From Deroplatys truncata (taxonomy: Eukaryota; Arthropoda; Insecta; Mantodea; Mantidae), in the NCBI GenBank assembly GCA_030765065.1, contig CM060985.1:806001-870000 (forward strand): a stretch of 64,000 nt of DNA. Direction: 5' to 3'. The notes beneath the pieces are model-generated. The model ran no database searches. It was not told the DNA's origin and saw nothing but the letters and a program-made list of their open reading frames with translations. Of the stretch, positions 22,891 to 36,850 are shown piece after piece. Position 1 is the first letter of the stretch. The number at the start of each line of letters is the position of its first letter. A program made the translations under genes and the position numbers.

Positions 22891-25800
22891 GTGTGATAAT
22901 ACAAGAGGGAGACAAGAGACTGAGTGAGAGATTGTGTATGACAGTGTGTGTGAGGTGTGATAATACAAGAGGGAGAAAGGAGACTGATTGAGAGATTGTG
23001 TATGACAGTGTGTGAGAGGTATGATAATACAAGAGGGAGACAAGAGACTGAGTCAGAGATTGTGTATGACAGTGTGTGTGAGGTGTGATAATACAAGAGG
23101 GAGACAAGGGATTGATTGAGAGATTGTGTATGGCAGTGTGTGTGAGGTGTGATAATACAAGAGGGAGACAAGAGACTGAGTGAGAGATTGTGTATGACAA
23201 GGTGTGTGAGGTGTGATAATAAAAAGAGGGAGAGAAGAGACTGAGTCAGAGATTGTGTATGACGGTGTGGGTGAGGTGTGATAATACAAGAGGGAGACAA
23301 GAGACTGTGTGACAGATTGTGTATGACAGTGTGTGTGAGGTGTGATAATACAACAGGGAGACAAGATACTGAGTGGGAGATTGTGTATGACAGTGTGTGT
23401 GAGGTGTGATAATACAAGAGGGAGACAAGAGACTGAGTGAGAGATTGTGTATGACAGTTTGTGTGAGGTGTGATAACACAAGAGGGAGTCAAGAGACTGA
23501 GTGAGAGATTGTGTATGACAGTTTGTGTGAGGTGTGATAATACAACAGGGAGACAAGAGACTGAGTGGGAGATTGTGTATGACAGTGTGTGTGAGGTGTG
23601 ATAATACAAGAGGGAGACAAGAGACTGAGTGAGAGATTGTGTATGACAGTGTGTGTGAGGTGTGATAATACAAGAGGGAGTCAAGAGACTGAGTGAGAGA
23701 TTGTGTATGACAGTGTATGTGTGAGATGTGATAATACAAGAGGGAGACAAGAGACTGAGTGAGAGATTGTGTATGGCAGTGTGTGTGAGATATGATAATA
23801 CAAGAGAGACACAAGAGACTGAGTGGGAGATTGTGTATGACAGTGTGTGTGTGAGATGTGATAATACAAGAAGGAGACAAGAGACTGAGTGAGAGATTGT
23901 GTAAGTCAGTGTGAGTGAGGTATGATAATACAAGAGAACACAAGAGACTGAATGGGAGATTGTCTATGACAGTATGTGTGAGGTGTGATAATACAAGAGC
24001 GAGACAAGAGACTGAGTGAGAGATTGTGTACGACAATGTGTGTAGGTGTGATAATACAAGAGGGAGACAGAATGAGTGGGAGATTGTGTATGACAATATG
24101 TGTGAGGTGTGATAATACAAGAGGGAGACAAGAGACTGGATGAGAGATTGTGTACGACAATGTGTGTGAGGTGTGATAATACAAGAGGGAAACAAGAGAC
24201 TGGATGAGAGTTTGTGTATGACTGTGTGAGGTGTGAAAATACAAGACAGACACAAGAGCCTGAGTGAGAGATTGTGTATCACAGTGTGTGTGACGTGTGA
24301 TAATACAAGAGGGAGACAAGAGCCCGCATGAGATTCTGTACGACAATGTGTGTGAGGTGTGATAATACAAGAGGGAGACAGAATGAGTGGGAGATTGTGT
24401 ATGACAATATGTGTGAGGTGTGATAATGCAAGAGGGAGATAAGCTACTTAGTGGGATATTGTATATGAGAGTATGTCTGAGATGTGATGATACAAGAGGG
24501 AGACAAGAGACTAAGTGGGAGATTGTGTATGACAATGTGTGTGAGGTGTGATAATACAAGAGGGACACAAGATACTGAGTGGGAGATTGTGTATAACAGT
24601 ATGTGTGAGGTGTGATAATACAAGAGGGAGACAAGAGACTAAGTGGGAGATTGTGTATGACAATGTGTGTGAGGTGTGATAATACAAGAGGGAGACAATA
24701 GACTAAGTGGGAGATTGTGTATGACAATGTGTGTGAGGTGTGATAATCAGGAGGGAGACAAGAGACTAAGTGGGAGATTGTGTATGAGAGTATGTGTGAG
24801 GTGTGATAATACAAGAAGGAGACAAGAGTCTGAGTGGGAAATTGTGTATAAGAGTATGTGTGAGGGTTGATAATACAAGAGGGAGACAGAATGAGTGGGA
24901 GATTGTGTATGACAATATGTGTGAGGTGTGATAATACAAGAGGGAGAAAAGCTACTTAGTGGGATATTGTATATGAGAGTATGTGTGAGATGTGATAATA
25001 CAAGAAAGAGACAAGAGTCTGAGTGGGAAATTGTGTATGAGAGTATGTGTGAGGGTTGATAATACAAGAGGGAGACAAGAGTCTGAGTGGGAAATTGTGT
25101 ATGAGAGTATGTGTGAGGGTTGATAATACAAGAGGGAGACAAGAGACTAAGTGGGAGATTGTGTATGAGAGTATGTGTGAGGGTTGATAATACAAGAAAG
25201 AGACAAGAGATTGGGTGAGAGATTGTGTATGAGAGTATGTGTGAGGTAGGATAATACAAGAGGGAGACAAGAGATTGGGTGAGAGATTGTGTATATCAGT
25301 GTGTGTGAGGTGTGATAATACAAGAGGGAGACAGACTGAGTGGGAGATTGTGTATGACAATGTGTGTGAGGTATGATAATACAAGAGGGAGACAAGAGAC
25401 TGAGTGGAAGATTGTGTATGAGAGTGTGTGTGAGTTGTGATAATCCAAGAGGGAGACAAGAGACTGAGTGGGAGATTGTGTATGACAGTGTGTGTGAGGT
25501 GTGATAATACAAGAGGGAGACAAGAGACTGAGTGAGAGATTGTGTATGACAATGTGTGTGAGGTGAGATAATACAAGAGGGAGACAAGAGACTGTGTGAG
25601 AGATTGTCTATGACAGTGTGTGTGAGGTGAGATAATACAAGAGGCAGACAAGAGACTGAGTGGGAGATTGTGTATGACAGTGTGTGTGAGGTGTGATAAT
25701 ACAAGAGGGAGACAAGAGACTGAGTGAGAGATTGTGTATGACAGTGTGTGTGAGGTGAGATAATACAAGAGGGAGACAAGAGACTGAGTGGAAGATTGTG

Positions 25801-26165
25801 TATGACAGTGTGTGTGAGGTGAGATAATACAAGAGGGAGACAAGAGACTGAGTGGAAGATTGTGTATGACAATATGTGTGAGGTGAGATAATACAAGAGG
25901 GAGACAAGAGACTGAGTGGGAGATTGTGTATGACAGTGTGTGTGAGGTGAGATAATACAAGAGGGAGACAAGAGACTGAGTGGAAGATTGTGTATGACAA
26001 TGTGTGTGAGGTGAGATAATACAAGAGGCAGACAAGAGACTGAGTGGGAGATTGTGTATGACAGTGTGTGTGTGAGGTGTGATAATACAAGAGGGAGACA
26101 GGCTGAGTGAGAGATTGTGTATATCAGTGTGTGTGAGGTGTGATAATACAAGAGGAAGACAAGAG
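22891..26165. repeat. Third copy of the 19.0-22.15 kb segment
   Basis: Collinear with about 18960-22150. The offset is 3950 at 'gggagaaagg' (22971 against 19021) and 4015 further right, for example at the 'gataatcaggaggg' marker near 24745. 'gataacacaagag' is at 23472. The change of 65 bp between offsets is about one monomer gained inside the copy. It ends where a run of nearly identical 'gtatatcagtg' monomers begins. Confidence 0.88.
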
Positions 26166-28200
26166 ACTGAGTGGGAGATTGTGTATATCAGTGTGTGTGA
26201 GGTGTGATAATACAAGAGGAAGACAAGAGACTGAGTGGGAGATTGTGTATATCAGTGTGTGTGAGGTGTGATAATACAAGAGGAAGACAAGAGACTGAGT
26301 GGGAGATTGTGTATATCAGTGTGTGTGAGGTGTGATAATACAAGAGGAAGACAAGAGACTGAGTGGGAGATTGTGTATATCAGTGTGCGTGAGGTGTCAT
26401 AATACAAGAGGAAGACAAGAGACTGAGTGGGAGATTGTGTATATCAGTGTGTGTGAGGTGTGATAATACAAGCGGGAGACAGACTGAGTGAGAGATTGTG
26501 TATATCAGTGTGTGTGAGGTGTGATAATACAAAATGAGACAAGAGATTGGGTGAGAGATTGTGTATGGCAGTGTGTGTGAGGTGTGATAATACAAGAGGG
26601 AGACAGGAGACTGAGTGAGAGATTGTGTATGGCAGTGTGTGAGGTGTGATAATACAAGAGGAAGACAAGAGACTGAGTGGGAGATTGTGTATGGCAGTGT
26701 GTGTGAGGTGTGATAATACAAGAGGGAGACAAGAGACTGAGTGAGAGATTGTGTATGACAGTGTGTGTGAGGTGAGATAATACAAGAGGGAGACAAGAGA
26801 CTGAGTGGAAGATTGTGTATGACAGTGTATGTGAGGTGAGATAATACAAGAGGGAGACAAGAGACTGAGTGGAAGATTGTGTATGACAATGTGTGTGAGG
26901 TGAGATAATACAAGAGGGAGACAAGAGACTGAGTGGGAGATTGTGTATGACAGTGTGTGTGAGGTGTGATAATACAAGAGGGAGACAGGCTGAGTGAGAG
27001 ATTGTGTATATCAGTGTGTGTGAGGTGTGATAATACAAGAGGAAGACAAGGGACTGAGTGGGAGATTGTGTATATCAGTGTGTGTGAGGTGTGATAATAC
27101 AAGAGGAAGACAAGAGACTGAGTGGGAGATTGTGTATATCAGTGTGTGTGAGGTGTGATAATACAAGAGGAAGACAAGAGACTGAGTGGGAGATTGTGTA
27201 TATCAGTGTGCGTGAGGTGTCATAATACAAGAGGAAGACAAGAGACTGAGTGGGAGATTGTGTATATCTGTGTGTGTGAGGTGTGATAATACAAGAGGGA
27301 GACAGACTGAGTGAGAGATTGTGTATATCAGTGTGTGTGAGGTGTGATAATACAAGAGGAAGACAAGAGATTGGGTGAGAGATTGTGTATATCAGTGTGT
27401 GTGAGGTGTGATAATACAAGAGGGAGACAAGAGATTGGGTGACAGATTGTGTATGGCAGTGTGTGTGAGGTGTGATAATACAAGAGGGAGAGCGAGGCTG
27501 AGTGAGAGATTGTGTATGGCAGTGTTTGAGGTGTGATAATACAAGAGGAAGACAAGAGACTGAGTGGGAGATTGTGTATGGCAGTGTGTCGGAGGTATGA
27601 TAATACAAGAGGGAGTCAAGAAACTGAGTGAGAGATTGTGTATGGCAGTGTGTGTGAGGTGTGATAATACAAGAGGGAGACAAGAGGCCGGATGAGAGAT
27701 TGTGTATATCAGTGTGTGTGAGGTGTGATAATACAAGAGGAAGACAAGAGACTGAGTGGGAGATATTGTATGAGAGTATCTGTGAAGTGTGATAATACAA
27801 GAGGGAGACAAGAGGCCGGACGAGAGATTGTGTATATCAGTGTGTGTGAGGTGTGATAATACAAGAGGGAGAGAAGAGGCCGGATGAGAGATTGTGTATA
27901 TCAGTGTGTGTGAGGTGTGATAATACAAGAGGGAGACAAGAGATTGGGTGAGAAATTGTGTATGGCAGTGTGTGTGAGGTGTGATAATACAAGAGGAAGA
28001 CAAGAGACTGAGTGGGAGATTGTGTATGGCAAGGTGTGTGAGGTGTGATAATACAAGAGGGAGTCAAGAGACTGAGTGAGAGATTGTGTATGGCAGTGTG
28101 TGTGAGATGTGATAATACAAGAGGGAGACAAGAGGCCGGATGAGAGATTGTGTATATCAGTGTGTGTGAGGTGTGATAATACAAGAGGAAGGCAAGAGAC
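26166..28200. repeat. 64-bp array, 'aggaagacaagagactgagt' section
   Basis: A run of nearly identical monomers with 'gtatatcagtgtgtgtgagg' and 'aggaagacaagagactgagt' (26166-26470), followed by 'gagggagacaggctgag', 'gagattgggtgagag' and the odd 'gagagcgaggctgag' (about 27488). One unit has 'gaggtgtcataatac' instead of 'gaggtgtgataatac', a marker seen again in the other copies of this section near 39780, 47805, 56025 and 61305. Confidence 0.85.
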
Positions 28201-29854
28201 TGAGTGGGAGATATTGTATGAGAGTATCTGTGAAGTGTGATAATACAAGAGGGAGACAAGAGGCCGGATGAGAGATTGAGTATATCAGTGTGTGTGAGGT
28301 GAGATAATACAAGAGGGAGACAAGAGGCCGGATGAGAGATTGTGTATGGCAGTGTGTGTGATGTGTGATAATACAAGAGGGAGTCAAGAGACTGAGTGAG
28401 AGATTGTGTATGGCAGTGTGTGTGAGGTGTGATAATACAAGAGGGAGACAAGAGGCCGGATGAGAGATAGTGTATATCAGTGTGTGTGAGGTGTGATAAT
28501 ACAAGAGGGAGACAAGAGACTGAGTGGGAGATTGTGTATGGCAGTGTGTGTGAGCTGTGATAATTCAAGAGGGAGATAAGAGGCCGGATGAGAGATTGTG
28601 TATATCAGTGTGTGTGAGGTGTGATAATACAAGAGGGAGACAAGAGACTGAGTGGGAGATTGTGTATGGCAGTGTGTGTGAGCTGTGATAATCCAAGAGG
28701 GAGACAAGAAGCTGAGTCAGAGATTGTGTATGACAGTGTATGTGAGGTGTGATAATCCAAGAGGGAGACAAGAAGCTGAGTCAGAGATTGTGTATGGCAG
28801 TGTATGTGAGCTGTGATAATCCAAGAGGGAGACAAGAAGCTGAGTCAGAGATTGTGTATGGCAGTGTATGTGAGGTGTGATAATCCAAGAGGGAGACAAG
28901 AGACTGAGTGGGAGATTGTGTATGACAATGTGTGTGAGGTGTGATAATACAAGAGGGAGACAACAGACTGAGTAGGAGATTGTGTATGACAATGTATGTG
29001 AGGTGTGATAATACAAGAGGGAGACAGAATGAGTGGGAGATTGTGTATGGCAGTGTGTGTGAGCTGTGATAATCCAAGAGGGAGACAAGAGACTGAGTGG
29101 GAGATTGTGTATGGCAGTGTGTGTGAGCTGTGATAATCCAAGAGGGAGACAAGAGACTGAGTGGGAGATTGTGTATAGTAGTGTGTGTGAGCTGTGATAA
29201 TCCAAGAGGGAGACAACAGACTGAGTGGGAGATTGTGTATGGCAGTGTGTGTGAGCTGTGATAATCCAAGAGGGAGACAAGAGACTGAGTGCGAGATTGT
29301 GTATGGCAGCGTGTGTGAGGTGTGATAATACAAGAGGAAGACAAGAGACTGAGTGGGAGATATTGTATGAGAGTATCTGTGAAGTGTGATAATACAAGAG
29401 GGAGACAAGAGGCCGGATGAGAGATTGTGTATGACAATGTGTGTGTGACGTGTGATAATACAAGAGGGAGACAAGAGAATGGATGAGAGAAATTGTGTAT
29501 GACAATGTGTGTGAGGTGAGATAATACAAGAGGGAGACAAGAGACTGGATGAGAGAAATTGTGTATGACAATGTGTGTGAGGTGAGATAATACAAGAGGG
29601 GAAAAGAGACTGGATGAGAGATTGTGTATGACAATGTGTGCGAGGTGAGATAATACAAGAGGGAGACAAGAGACTGGATGAGAGAAATTGTGTATCACAA
29701 TGTGTGTGAGGTGAGATAATACAAGAGGGAGACAAGAGACTGGATGAGAGATTGTGTATGACAGTGTGTGTGAAGTGTGATAATACAAGAGAGAGACAAG
29801 AGACTGGATGAGAGATTGTGTATGACAATGTGTGTGAGGTGAGATAATACAAGA
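28201..29854. repeat. 64-bp array, 'ctgtgataatccaagagg' section
   Basis: Monomers with 'gagctgtgataatccaagag' and 'aagctgagtcagag' dominate, then monomers with 'ggatgagagaaattgtg', which are 2 bp longer (about 29470-29720). The right border is a fast change to the 'gggatataatac' subfamily. Recurs at about 41700-43112 and 49790-50905. Confidence 0.85.
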
Positions 29855-31330
29855 GGGGAAAAGAGACTGGGTGAGAGAAATTGTGTAGCAGAGTGTGTGA
29901 GGGATATAATACAAGTGGGGACAAGAGACTAGGTGAGAGAGATGGTGTAGCAGAGTGTGTGTAAGGGGTATAATATAAGAGGGGACAAGAGACTGAGTGA
30001 GAGATTGTGTAGCAGAGTGTGTGTGAGGAATATAATAAAAGAGGGGACAAGAGACTGGCTGGGAGAGATGGTGTAACAGAGTGTGTGTGTGAGAGATATA
30101 ATACAAGAGGGGACAAGAGACTGGGTGAGAGAGATGGTGTATGATGGTGTGTGTGAGGGATATATTACAAGAGGGGACAAGAGACTGGGTAAGAGCGATG
30201 GTGTATGATGGTGTGTGTGAGGGATATAATACAAGTGGGGACAAGAGACTAGGTGAGAGAGATGGTGTAGAAGAGTGTGTGTAAGGGGTATAATATAAGA
30301 GGGGACAAGAGACTGAGTGAGAGATTGTGTAGCAGAGTGTGTGTGAGGGATATAATACAAGAGGGGACAAGAGACTGGGTGGGAGAGATGGTGTAGCAGA
30401 GTGTGTGTGTGAGAGATATAATACAAGAGGGGACAAGAGACTGGGTGAGAGAGATGGTGTATGATGGTGTGTGTGAGGGATATAATACAAGAGGGGACAA
30501 GAGACTGGGTGAGAGCGATGGTGTATGAGGGATGGTGTGTGTGAGGGATATAATACAAGAGGGGACAAGAGACTGGGTGAGAGAGATGGTGTAGCAGAGT
30601 GTGTGTGTGAGAGATATAATATAAGAGGGGACAAGAGACTGGGTGAGAGAGATGGTGTATGATGGTGTGTGTGAGGGATATAATACAAGAGGGGACAAGA
30701 GACTGGGTGAGAGAGATGGTGTATGATGGTGTGTGTAAGGGATATAATACAAGAGGGGACAAGAGACTGGGTGAGAGAGATGGTGTATGATGGTGTGTGT
30801 GAGAGATATAATACAAGAGGGGACAAGAGACTGGGTGAGAGAGATGGTGTGTGTGAGGGATATAATACAAGAGGGGCCAAGAGACTGGGTGAGAGAGATG
30901 GTGTATGATGGTGTGTGTAAGGGATATAATACAAGAGGGGACTAGAGACTGGGTGAGAGAGATGGTGTATGATGGTGTGTGTGAGGGATATAATACAAGA
31001 GGGGACAAGAGACTGGGTGAGAGAGATGGTGTATGATGGTGTGTGTGAGAGATATAATACAAGAGGGGACAAGAGACTGGGTGAGAGAGATGGTGTATGA
31101 AGGTGTGTGTGAGGGAATTAATACAAGATGGGACAAGAGACTGGGTGAGAGAGATTGTGTAGCAGAGTGTGTGTGAGAGATATAATACAAGAGGGGACTA
31201 GAGACTGGGTGAGAGAGATTGTGTAGCAGAGTGTGTGTGTGAGAGATATAATACAAGTGGGGACAAGAGACTGGGTGAGAGAGATTGTGTATGATGGTGT
31301 GTGTGAGGGATATAATACAAGAGGGGACAA
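29855..31330. repeat. 'gggatataatac' subfamily block, copy 1
   Basis: About 23 monomers of a distinct type with 'gagagagatggtgtatgatg', 'gtgtgtgtgagggatataat' and 'acaagaggggacaagagac', some with 'gtgtagcagag' in place of 'gtgtatgatg'. The monomer is still about 64 bp. Borders with the usual type are sharp (about 29855 and 31330). It reappears as a block at 43113-44589 and, with an internal loss, at 50911-51402. Confidence 0.9.
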
Positions 31331-33200
31331 GAGACTGAGTGAGAGATTGTGTATGACAGTGTGTGTGAGGTGTGATAATACAAGAGGCAGACAAGAGACT
31401 GAGTGAGAGATTGTGTATGACAGTGTGTGTGAGGTGTGATAATACAAGAGGGAGACAAGAAGCTGAGTCAGAGATTGTGTTTGACAGTGTGTGTGAGGTG
31501 TGATAATACAAGAGGCAGACAAGAGACTGAGTCAGAGATTGTGTATGACAGTGTGTGTGAAATGTGATAATACAAGAGTGAGACAAGAGTTGAGTGGGAG
31601 ATTGTTTGACAGTGTGTGTGTGAGGTGTGATAATACAAGAGGGTGACATGAGAATGGATGATAGATTGTGTATGACAGTGTGTGTGATGTGTGATAATAT
31701 AAAAGGGAGACAAGAGACTCAGTGAGAGATTGTGTATGAATGTGTGTGTGAGGTGTGATAATACAAGAGGGAGACAAGAGACTGAGTGAGAGATTGTGTA
31801 TGACAGTTTGTGTGAGGTGTGATAATACAACAGGGAGACAAGAGACTGAGTGGGAGATAGTGTATGACAGTTTGTGTGAGGTGTGATAATACAACAGGGA
31901 GACAAGAGACTGAGTGGGAGATTGTGTATGACAGTGTGTGTGAGGTGTGATAATACAAGAGAGACACAAGAGACTGAGTGGGAGATTGTGTATGACAGTT
32001 TGTGTGAGGTGTGATAATACAACAGGGAGACAAGAGACTGAGTGGGAGATTGTGTATGACAGTGTGTGTGAGGTGTGATAATACAAGAGAGACACAAGAG
32101 ACTGAGTGGGAGATTGTGTAAGTCACTGTGCATGAGGTATGATAATACAAGAGAGACACAAGAGACTGAGTGGGAGATTGTGTATGACAGTTTGTGTGAG
32201 GTGTGATAATACAACAGGGAGACAAGAGACTGAGTGGGAGATTGTGTATGACAGTGTGTGTGAGGTGTGATAATACAAGAGGGAGACAAGAGACTGAGTG
32301 AGAGATTGTGTGTGACAGTTTGTGTGAGGTGTGATAATACAAGAGGGAGACAAGAGACTGAGTGAGAGATTGTGTATGACAGTTTGTGTGAGGTGTGATA
32401 ATAACCAGAAAGACAAGAGACTGGGTGGGAGATTGTGTATGACAGTGTGTGTGAGGTGTGATAATACAAGAGGGACACAAGAGACTGAGTGAGAGATTGT
32501 GGATGACAGTGTGTGTGAGGTGTGATAATACAAGAGAGAGTCAAGAGACTCAGTGAGAGATTGTGTATGACAGTGTATGTGTGAGATGTGATAATACAAG
32601 AGGGAGACAAGACACTGAGTGAGAGATTGTGTATGGCAGTGTGTGTGAGATATGATAATACAAGAGAGACACAAGAGACTGAGTGGGAGATTGTGTATGA
32701 CAGTGTGTGTGTGAGATGTGATAATACAAGAAGGAGACAAGAGACTGAGTGAGAGATTGTGTACGACAATGTGTGTGAGGTGTGATAATACAAGAGGGAG
32801 ACAGAATGAGTGGGAGGTTGTGTATGACAATATGTGTGAGGTGTGATAATACAAGAGGGAAACAAGAGACTGGATGAGAGTTTGTGTATGACTGTGTGAG
32901 GTGTGAAAACACAAGAGAGACACAAGAGACTGAGTGAGAGATTGTGTATCACAGTGTGTGTGAGGTGTGATAATACAAGAGGGAGACAAGAGCCAGCATA
33001 AGAGATTCTGTACGACAATGTGTGTGAGGTGTGATAATACAAGAGGGAGACAGAATGAGTGGGAGATTGTGTATGACAATGTGTGTGAGGTGTGATAATA
33101 CAAGAGGGACACAAGAGACTAAGTGGGAGATTGTGTATGACAATGTGTGTGAGGTGTGATAATACAAGAGGGACACAAGAGACTAAGTGGGAGATTGTGT
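31331..33200. repeat. 64-bp array, 'gtttgtgtgagg / aacagggagac' section
   Basis: Ordinary monomers with markers 'atgacagtttgtgtgagg', 'aatacaacagggagac' and 'aatacaagagagacacaag', plus the unusual unit 'gataataaccagaaagac' near 32400. Recurs at 44590-46600 and 51403-53480, including the 'accagaaagac' unit (near 45655 and 52470). Confidence 0.87.
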
Positions 33201-36200
33201 ATGACAATGTGTGTGAGGTGTGATAATACAAGAGGGACACAAGATACTGAGTGGGAGATTGTGTATGACAATGTGTGTGAGGTGTGATAATACAAGAGGG
33301 AGACAAGAGACTAAGTGGGAGATTGTGTATGACAATGTGTGTGAGGTGTGATAATACAAGAGGGAGACAAGAGACTAAGTGGGAGATTGTGTATGACAAT
33401 GTGTGTGAGGTGTGATAATACCAGAGGGAGACAAGAGACTAAGTAGGAGATTGTGTATGAGAGTATGTGTGAGGTGTGATAATACAAGAAGGAGTCAAGA
33501 GTCTGAGTGGGAAATTGTGTATGAGAGTATGTGTGAGGGTTGATAATACAAGAAGGAGTCAAGTGTCTGAGTGGGAAATTGTGTATGAGAGTATGTGTGA
33601 GGGTTGATAATAAAAGAGGGAGACAAGAGTCTGAGTGGGAAATTGTGTATGAGAGTATGTGTGAGGTGTGATAATACAAGAGGGAGACAAGAGACTAAGT
33701 GGGAGATTGTGTATGACAATGTGTGTGAGGTGTGATAATACAAGAGGGAGACAAGAGACTAAGTGGGAGATTGTGTATGACAATGTGTGTGAGGTGTGAT
33801 AATACAAGAGGGAGACAAGAGACTAAGTGGGAGATTGTGTATGAGAGTATGTGTGAGGTGTGATAATACAAGAAGGAGATAAGAGTCTGAGTGGGAAATT
33901 GTGTATGAGAGTATGTGTGAGGGTTGATAATACAAGAGGGAGACAAGAGTCTGAGTGGGAAATTGTGTATGACAGTATGTGTGAGGGTTGATAATACAAG
34001 AGGGAGACAAGAGACTAAGTGGGAGATTGTGTATGAGAGTATGTGTGAGGGTTGATAATACAAGAGGGAGACAAGAGATTGGGTGAGAGATTGTGTATGA
34101 GAGTATGTGTGAGGTATGATAATACAAGAGGGAGACAAGAGATTGGGTGAGAGATTGTGTATATCAGTGTGTGTGAGGTGTGATAATACAAGAGGGAGAC
34201 AGACTGAGTGGGAGATTGTGTATGACAATGTGTGTGAGGTGTGATAATACAAGAGGGAGACAAGAGACTGAGTGGAAGATTGTGTATGAGAGTGTGTGTG
34301 AGCTGTGATAATCCAAGAGGGAGACAAGAGACTGAGTGGGAGATTGTGTATATCAGTGTCTGTGAGGTGTGATAATACAAGAGGAAGACAAGAGACTGAG
34401 TGGGAGATTGTGTATGACAGTGTGTGTGAAGTGTGATAATACAAGAGGAAGACAAGAGACTGAGTGGGAGATTGTGTATATCAGTGTGTGTGAGGTGTGA
34501 TAATACAAGAGGAAGACAAGAGACTGAGTGGGAGATTGTGTATATCAGTGTGTGTGAGGTGTGATAATACAAGAGGAAGACAAGAGACTGAGTGGGAGAT
34601 TGTGTATATCAGTGTGCGTGAGGTGTCATAATACAAGAGGAAGACAAGAGACTGAGTGGGAGATTGTGTATGACAATGTGTGTGAGGTGAGATAATACAA
34701 GAGGGAGACAAGAGACTGAGTGGGAGATTGTGTATGACAGTGTGTGTGAGGTGAGATAATACAAGAGGGAGACAAGAGACTGAGTGGAAGATTGTGTATG
34801 ACAATGTGTGTGCGGTGACATAATACAAGAGGGAGACAAGAGACTGAGTGGGAGATTGTGTATATTAGTGTGTGTGAGGTGTGATAATACAAGAGGGAGA
34901 CAGGCTGAGTGAGAGATTGTGTATATCAGTGTGTGTGAGAATACAAGAGGAAGACAAGAGATTGGGTGAGAGATTGTGTATATCAGTGTGTGTGAGGTGT
35001 GATAATACAAGAGGGAGACAAGAGATTGGGTGAGAGATTGTGTATGGCAGTGTGTGTGAGGTGTGATAATACAAGAGGGAGACAAGAGACTGAGTGAGAG
35101 ATTGTGTATGGCAGTGTGTGAGGTGTGATAATACAAGAGGAAGACAAGAGACTGAGTGGGAGATTGTGTATGGCAGTGTGTGTGAGGTGTGATAATACAA
35201 GAGGGAGTCAAGAGACTGTGTGAGAGATTGTGTATGGCAGTGTGTGTGAGGTGTGATAATATAAGAGGGAGTCAAGAGACTGAGTGAGAGATTGTGTATG
35301 GCAGTGTGTGTGAGGTGTGATAATACAAGAGCGAGACAAGAGGCCGGATGAGAGATTGTGTATATCAGTGTGTGTGAGGTGTGATAATACAAGAGGAAGA
35401 CAAGAGACTGAGTGAGAGATTATGTATATCAGTGTGTGTGAGGTGTGATAATACAAGAGGAAGACAAGAGACTGAGTGGGAGATATTGTATGAGAGTATC
35501 TGTGAAGTGTGACAATACAAGAGGGAGACAAGAGGCCGGATGAGATATTGTGTATATCAGTGCGTGTGAGGTGTGATAATACAAAAGGGAGACAAGAGGC
35601 CGGATGAGAGATTGTGTATGGCAGTGTGTGTGAGGTGTGATAATACAAGAGGGAGACAAGAGGCCGGATGAGAGATTGTGTATATAAGTGTGTGTAAGTT
35701 GTGTGATAATACAAGAGGGAGACAAGAGATTGGGTGAGAGATTGTGTATGGCAGTGTGTGTGAGGTGTGATAATACAAGAGGAAGACAAGAGACTGAGTG
35801 GGAGATTGTGTATGGCAGTGTGTGTGAGGTGTGATAATACAAGAGGAAGTCAAGAGACTGAGTGAGAGATTGTGTATGGCAGTGTGTGTGAGGTGTAATA
35901 ATACAAGAGGGAGTCAAGAGACTGAGTGAGAGATTGTGTATGGCAGTGTGTGTGAGGTGTGATAATACAAGAGGGAGACAAGAGGCCGGATGAGAGATTG
36001 TGTATATCAGTGTGTGTGAGGTGTGATAATACAAGAGGAAGACAAGAGACTGAGTGGGGGATATTGTATGAGAGTATCTGTGAAGTGTGATAATACAAGA
36101 GGGAGACAAGAGGCCGGATGAGAGATTGTGTATATCAGTGTGTGTGAGGTGTGATAATACAAGAGGGAGACAAGAGGCCGGATGAGAGATTGTGTATGGC

Positions 36201-36850
36201 AGTGTGTGTGAGGTGTGATAATACAAGAGGGAGACAAGAGGCCGGATGAGAGATTGTGTATATCAGTGTGTGTGAGGTGTGATAATACAAGAGGGAGACA
36301 AGAGACTGAGTTGGAGATTGTGTATGGCAGTGTGTGTGAGGTGTGATAATACAAGAGGGAGACAAGAGACTGAGTGGGAGATATTGTATGAGAGTATCTG
36401 TGAAGTGTGATAATACAAGAGGGAGACAAAAGGCCGGATGAGAGATTGTGTATATCAGTTTAAGTGAGGTGTGATAATACAAGAGGGAGACAAGAGGCCG
36501 GATGAGAGATTGTGTATGGCAGTGTGTGTGAGGTGTGATAATACAAGAGGGAGACAAGAGGCCGGATGAGAGATTGTGTATATCAGTGTGTGTGAGGTGT
36601 GATAATACAAGAGGGAGACAAGAGACTGAGTGGGAGATTGTGTATGGCAGTGTGTGTGAGCTGTGATAATCCAAGAGGGAGACAAGAGACTGAGTGGGAG
36701 ATTGTGTATGGCAGTGTGTGTGAGCTGTGATAATCCAAGAGGGAGACAAGAGACTGAGTCAGAGATTGTGTATGACAGTGTGTGTGAGGTGTGATAATAC
36801 AAGAGGGAGACAAGAATCTGAGTCAGAGATTGTGTATGACAGTGTGTGTG
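33201..36850. repeat. 64-bp array section duplicated at about 54.1-58.4 kb
   Basis: Begins with 'gactaagtgggag' and 'gagggttgataata' monomers, then 'aggaagacaag' and 'gaggccggatgagag' monomers. It is collinear with about 54020-58430 at offsets that step from 20822 to 21651 and then 21585, each step being one or more monomers gained or lost. An aberrant short unit 'gtgtgagaatacaagagg' near 34935 is repeated near 56588, a good marker of the shared origin. Confidence 0.87.
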
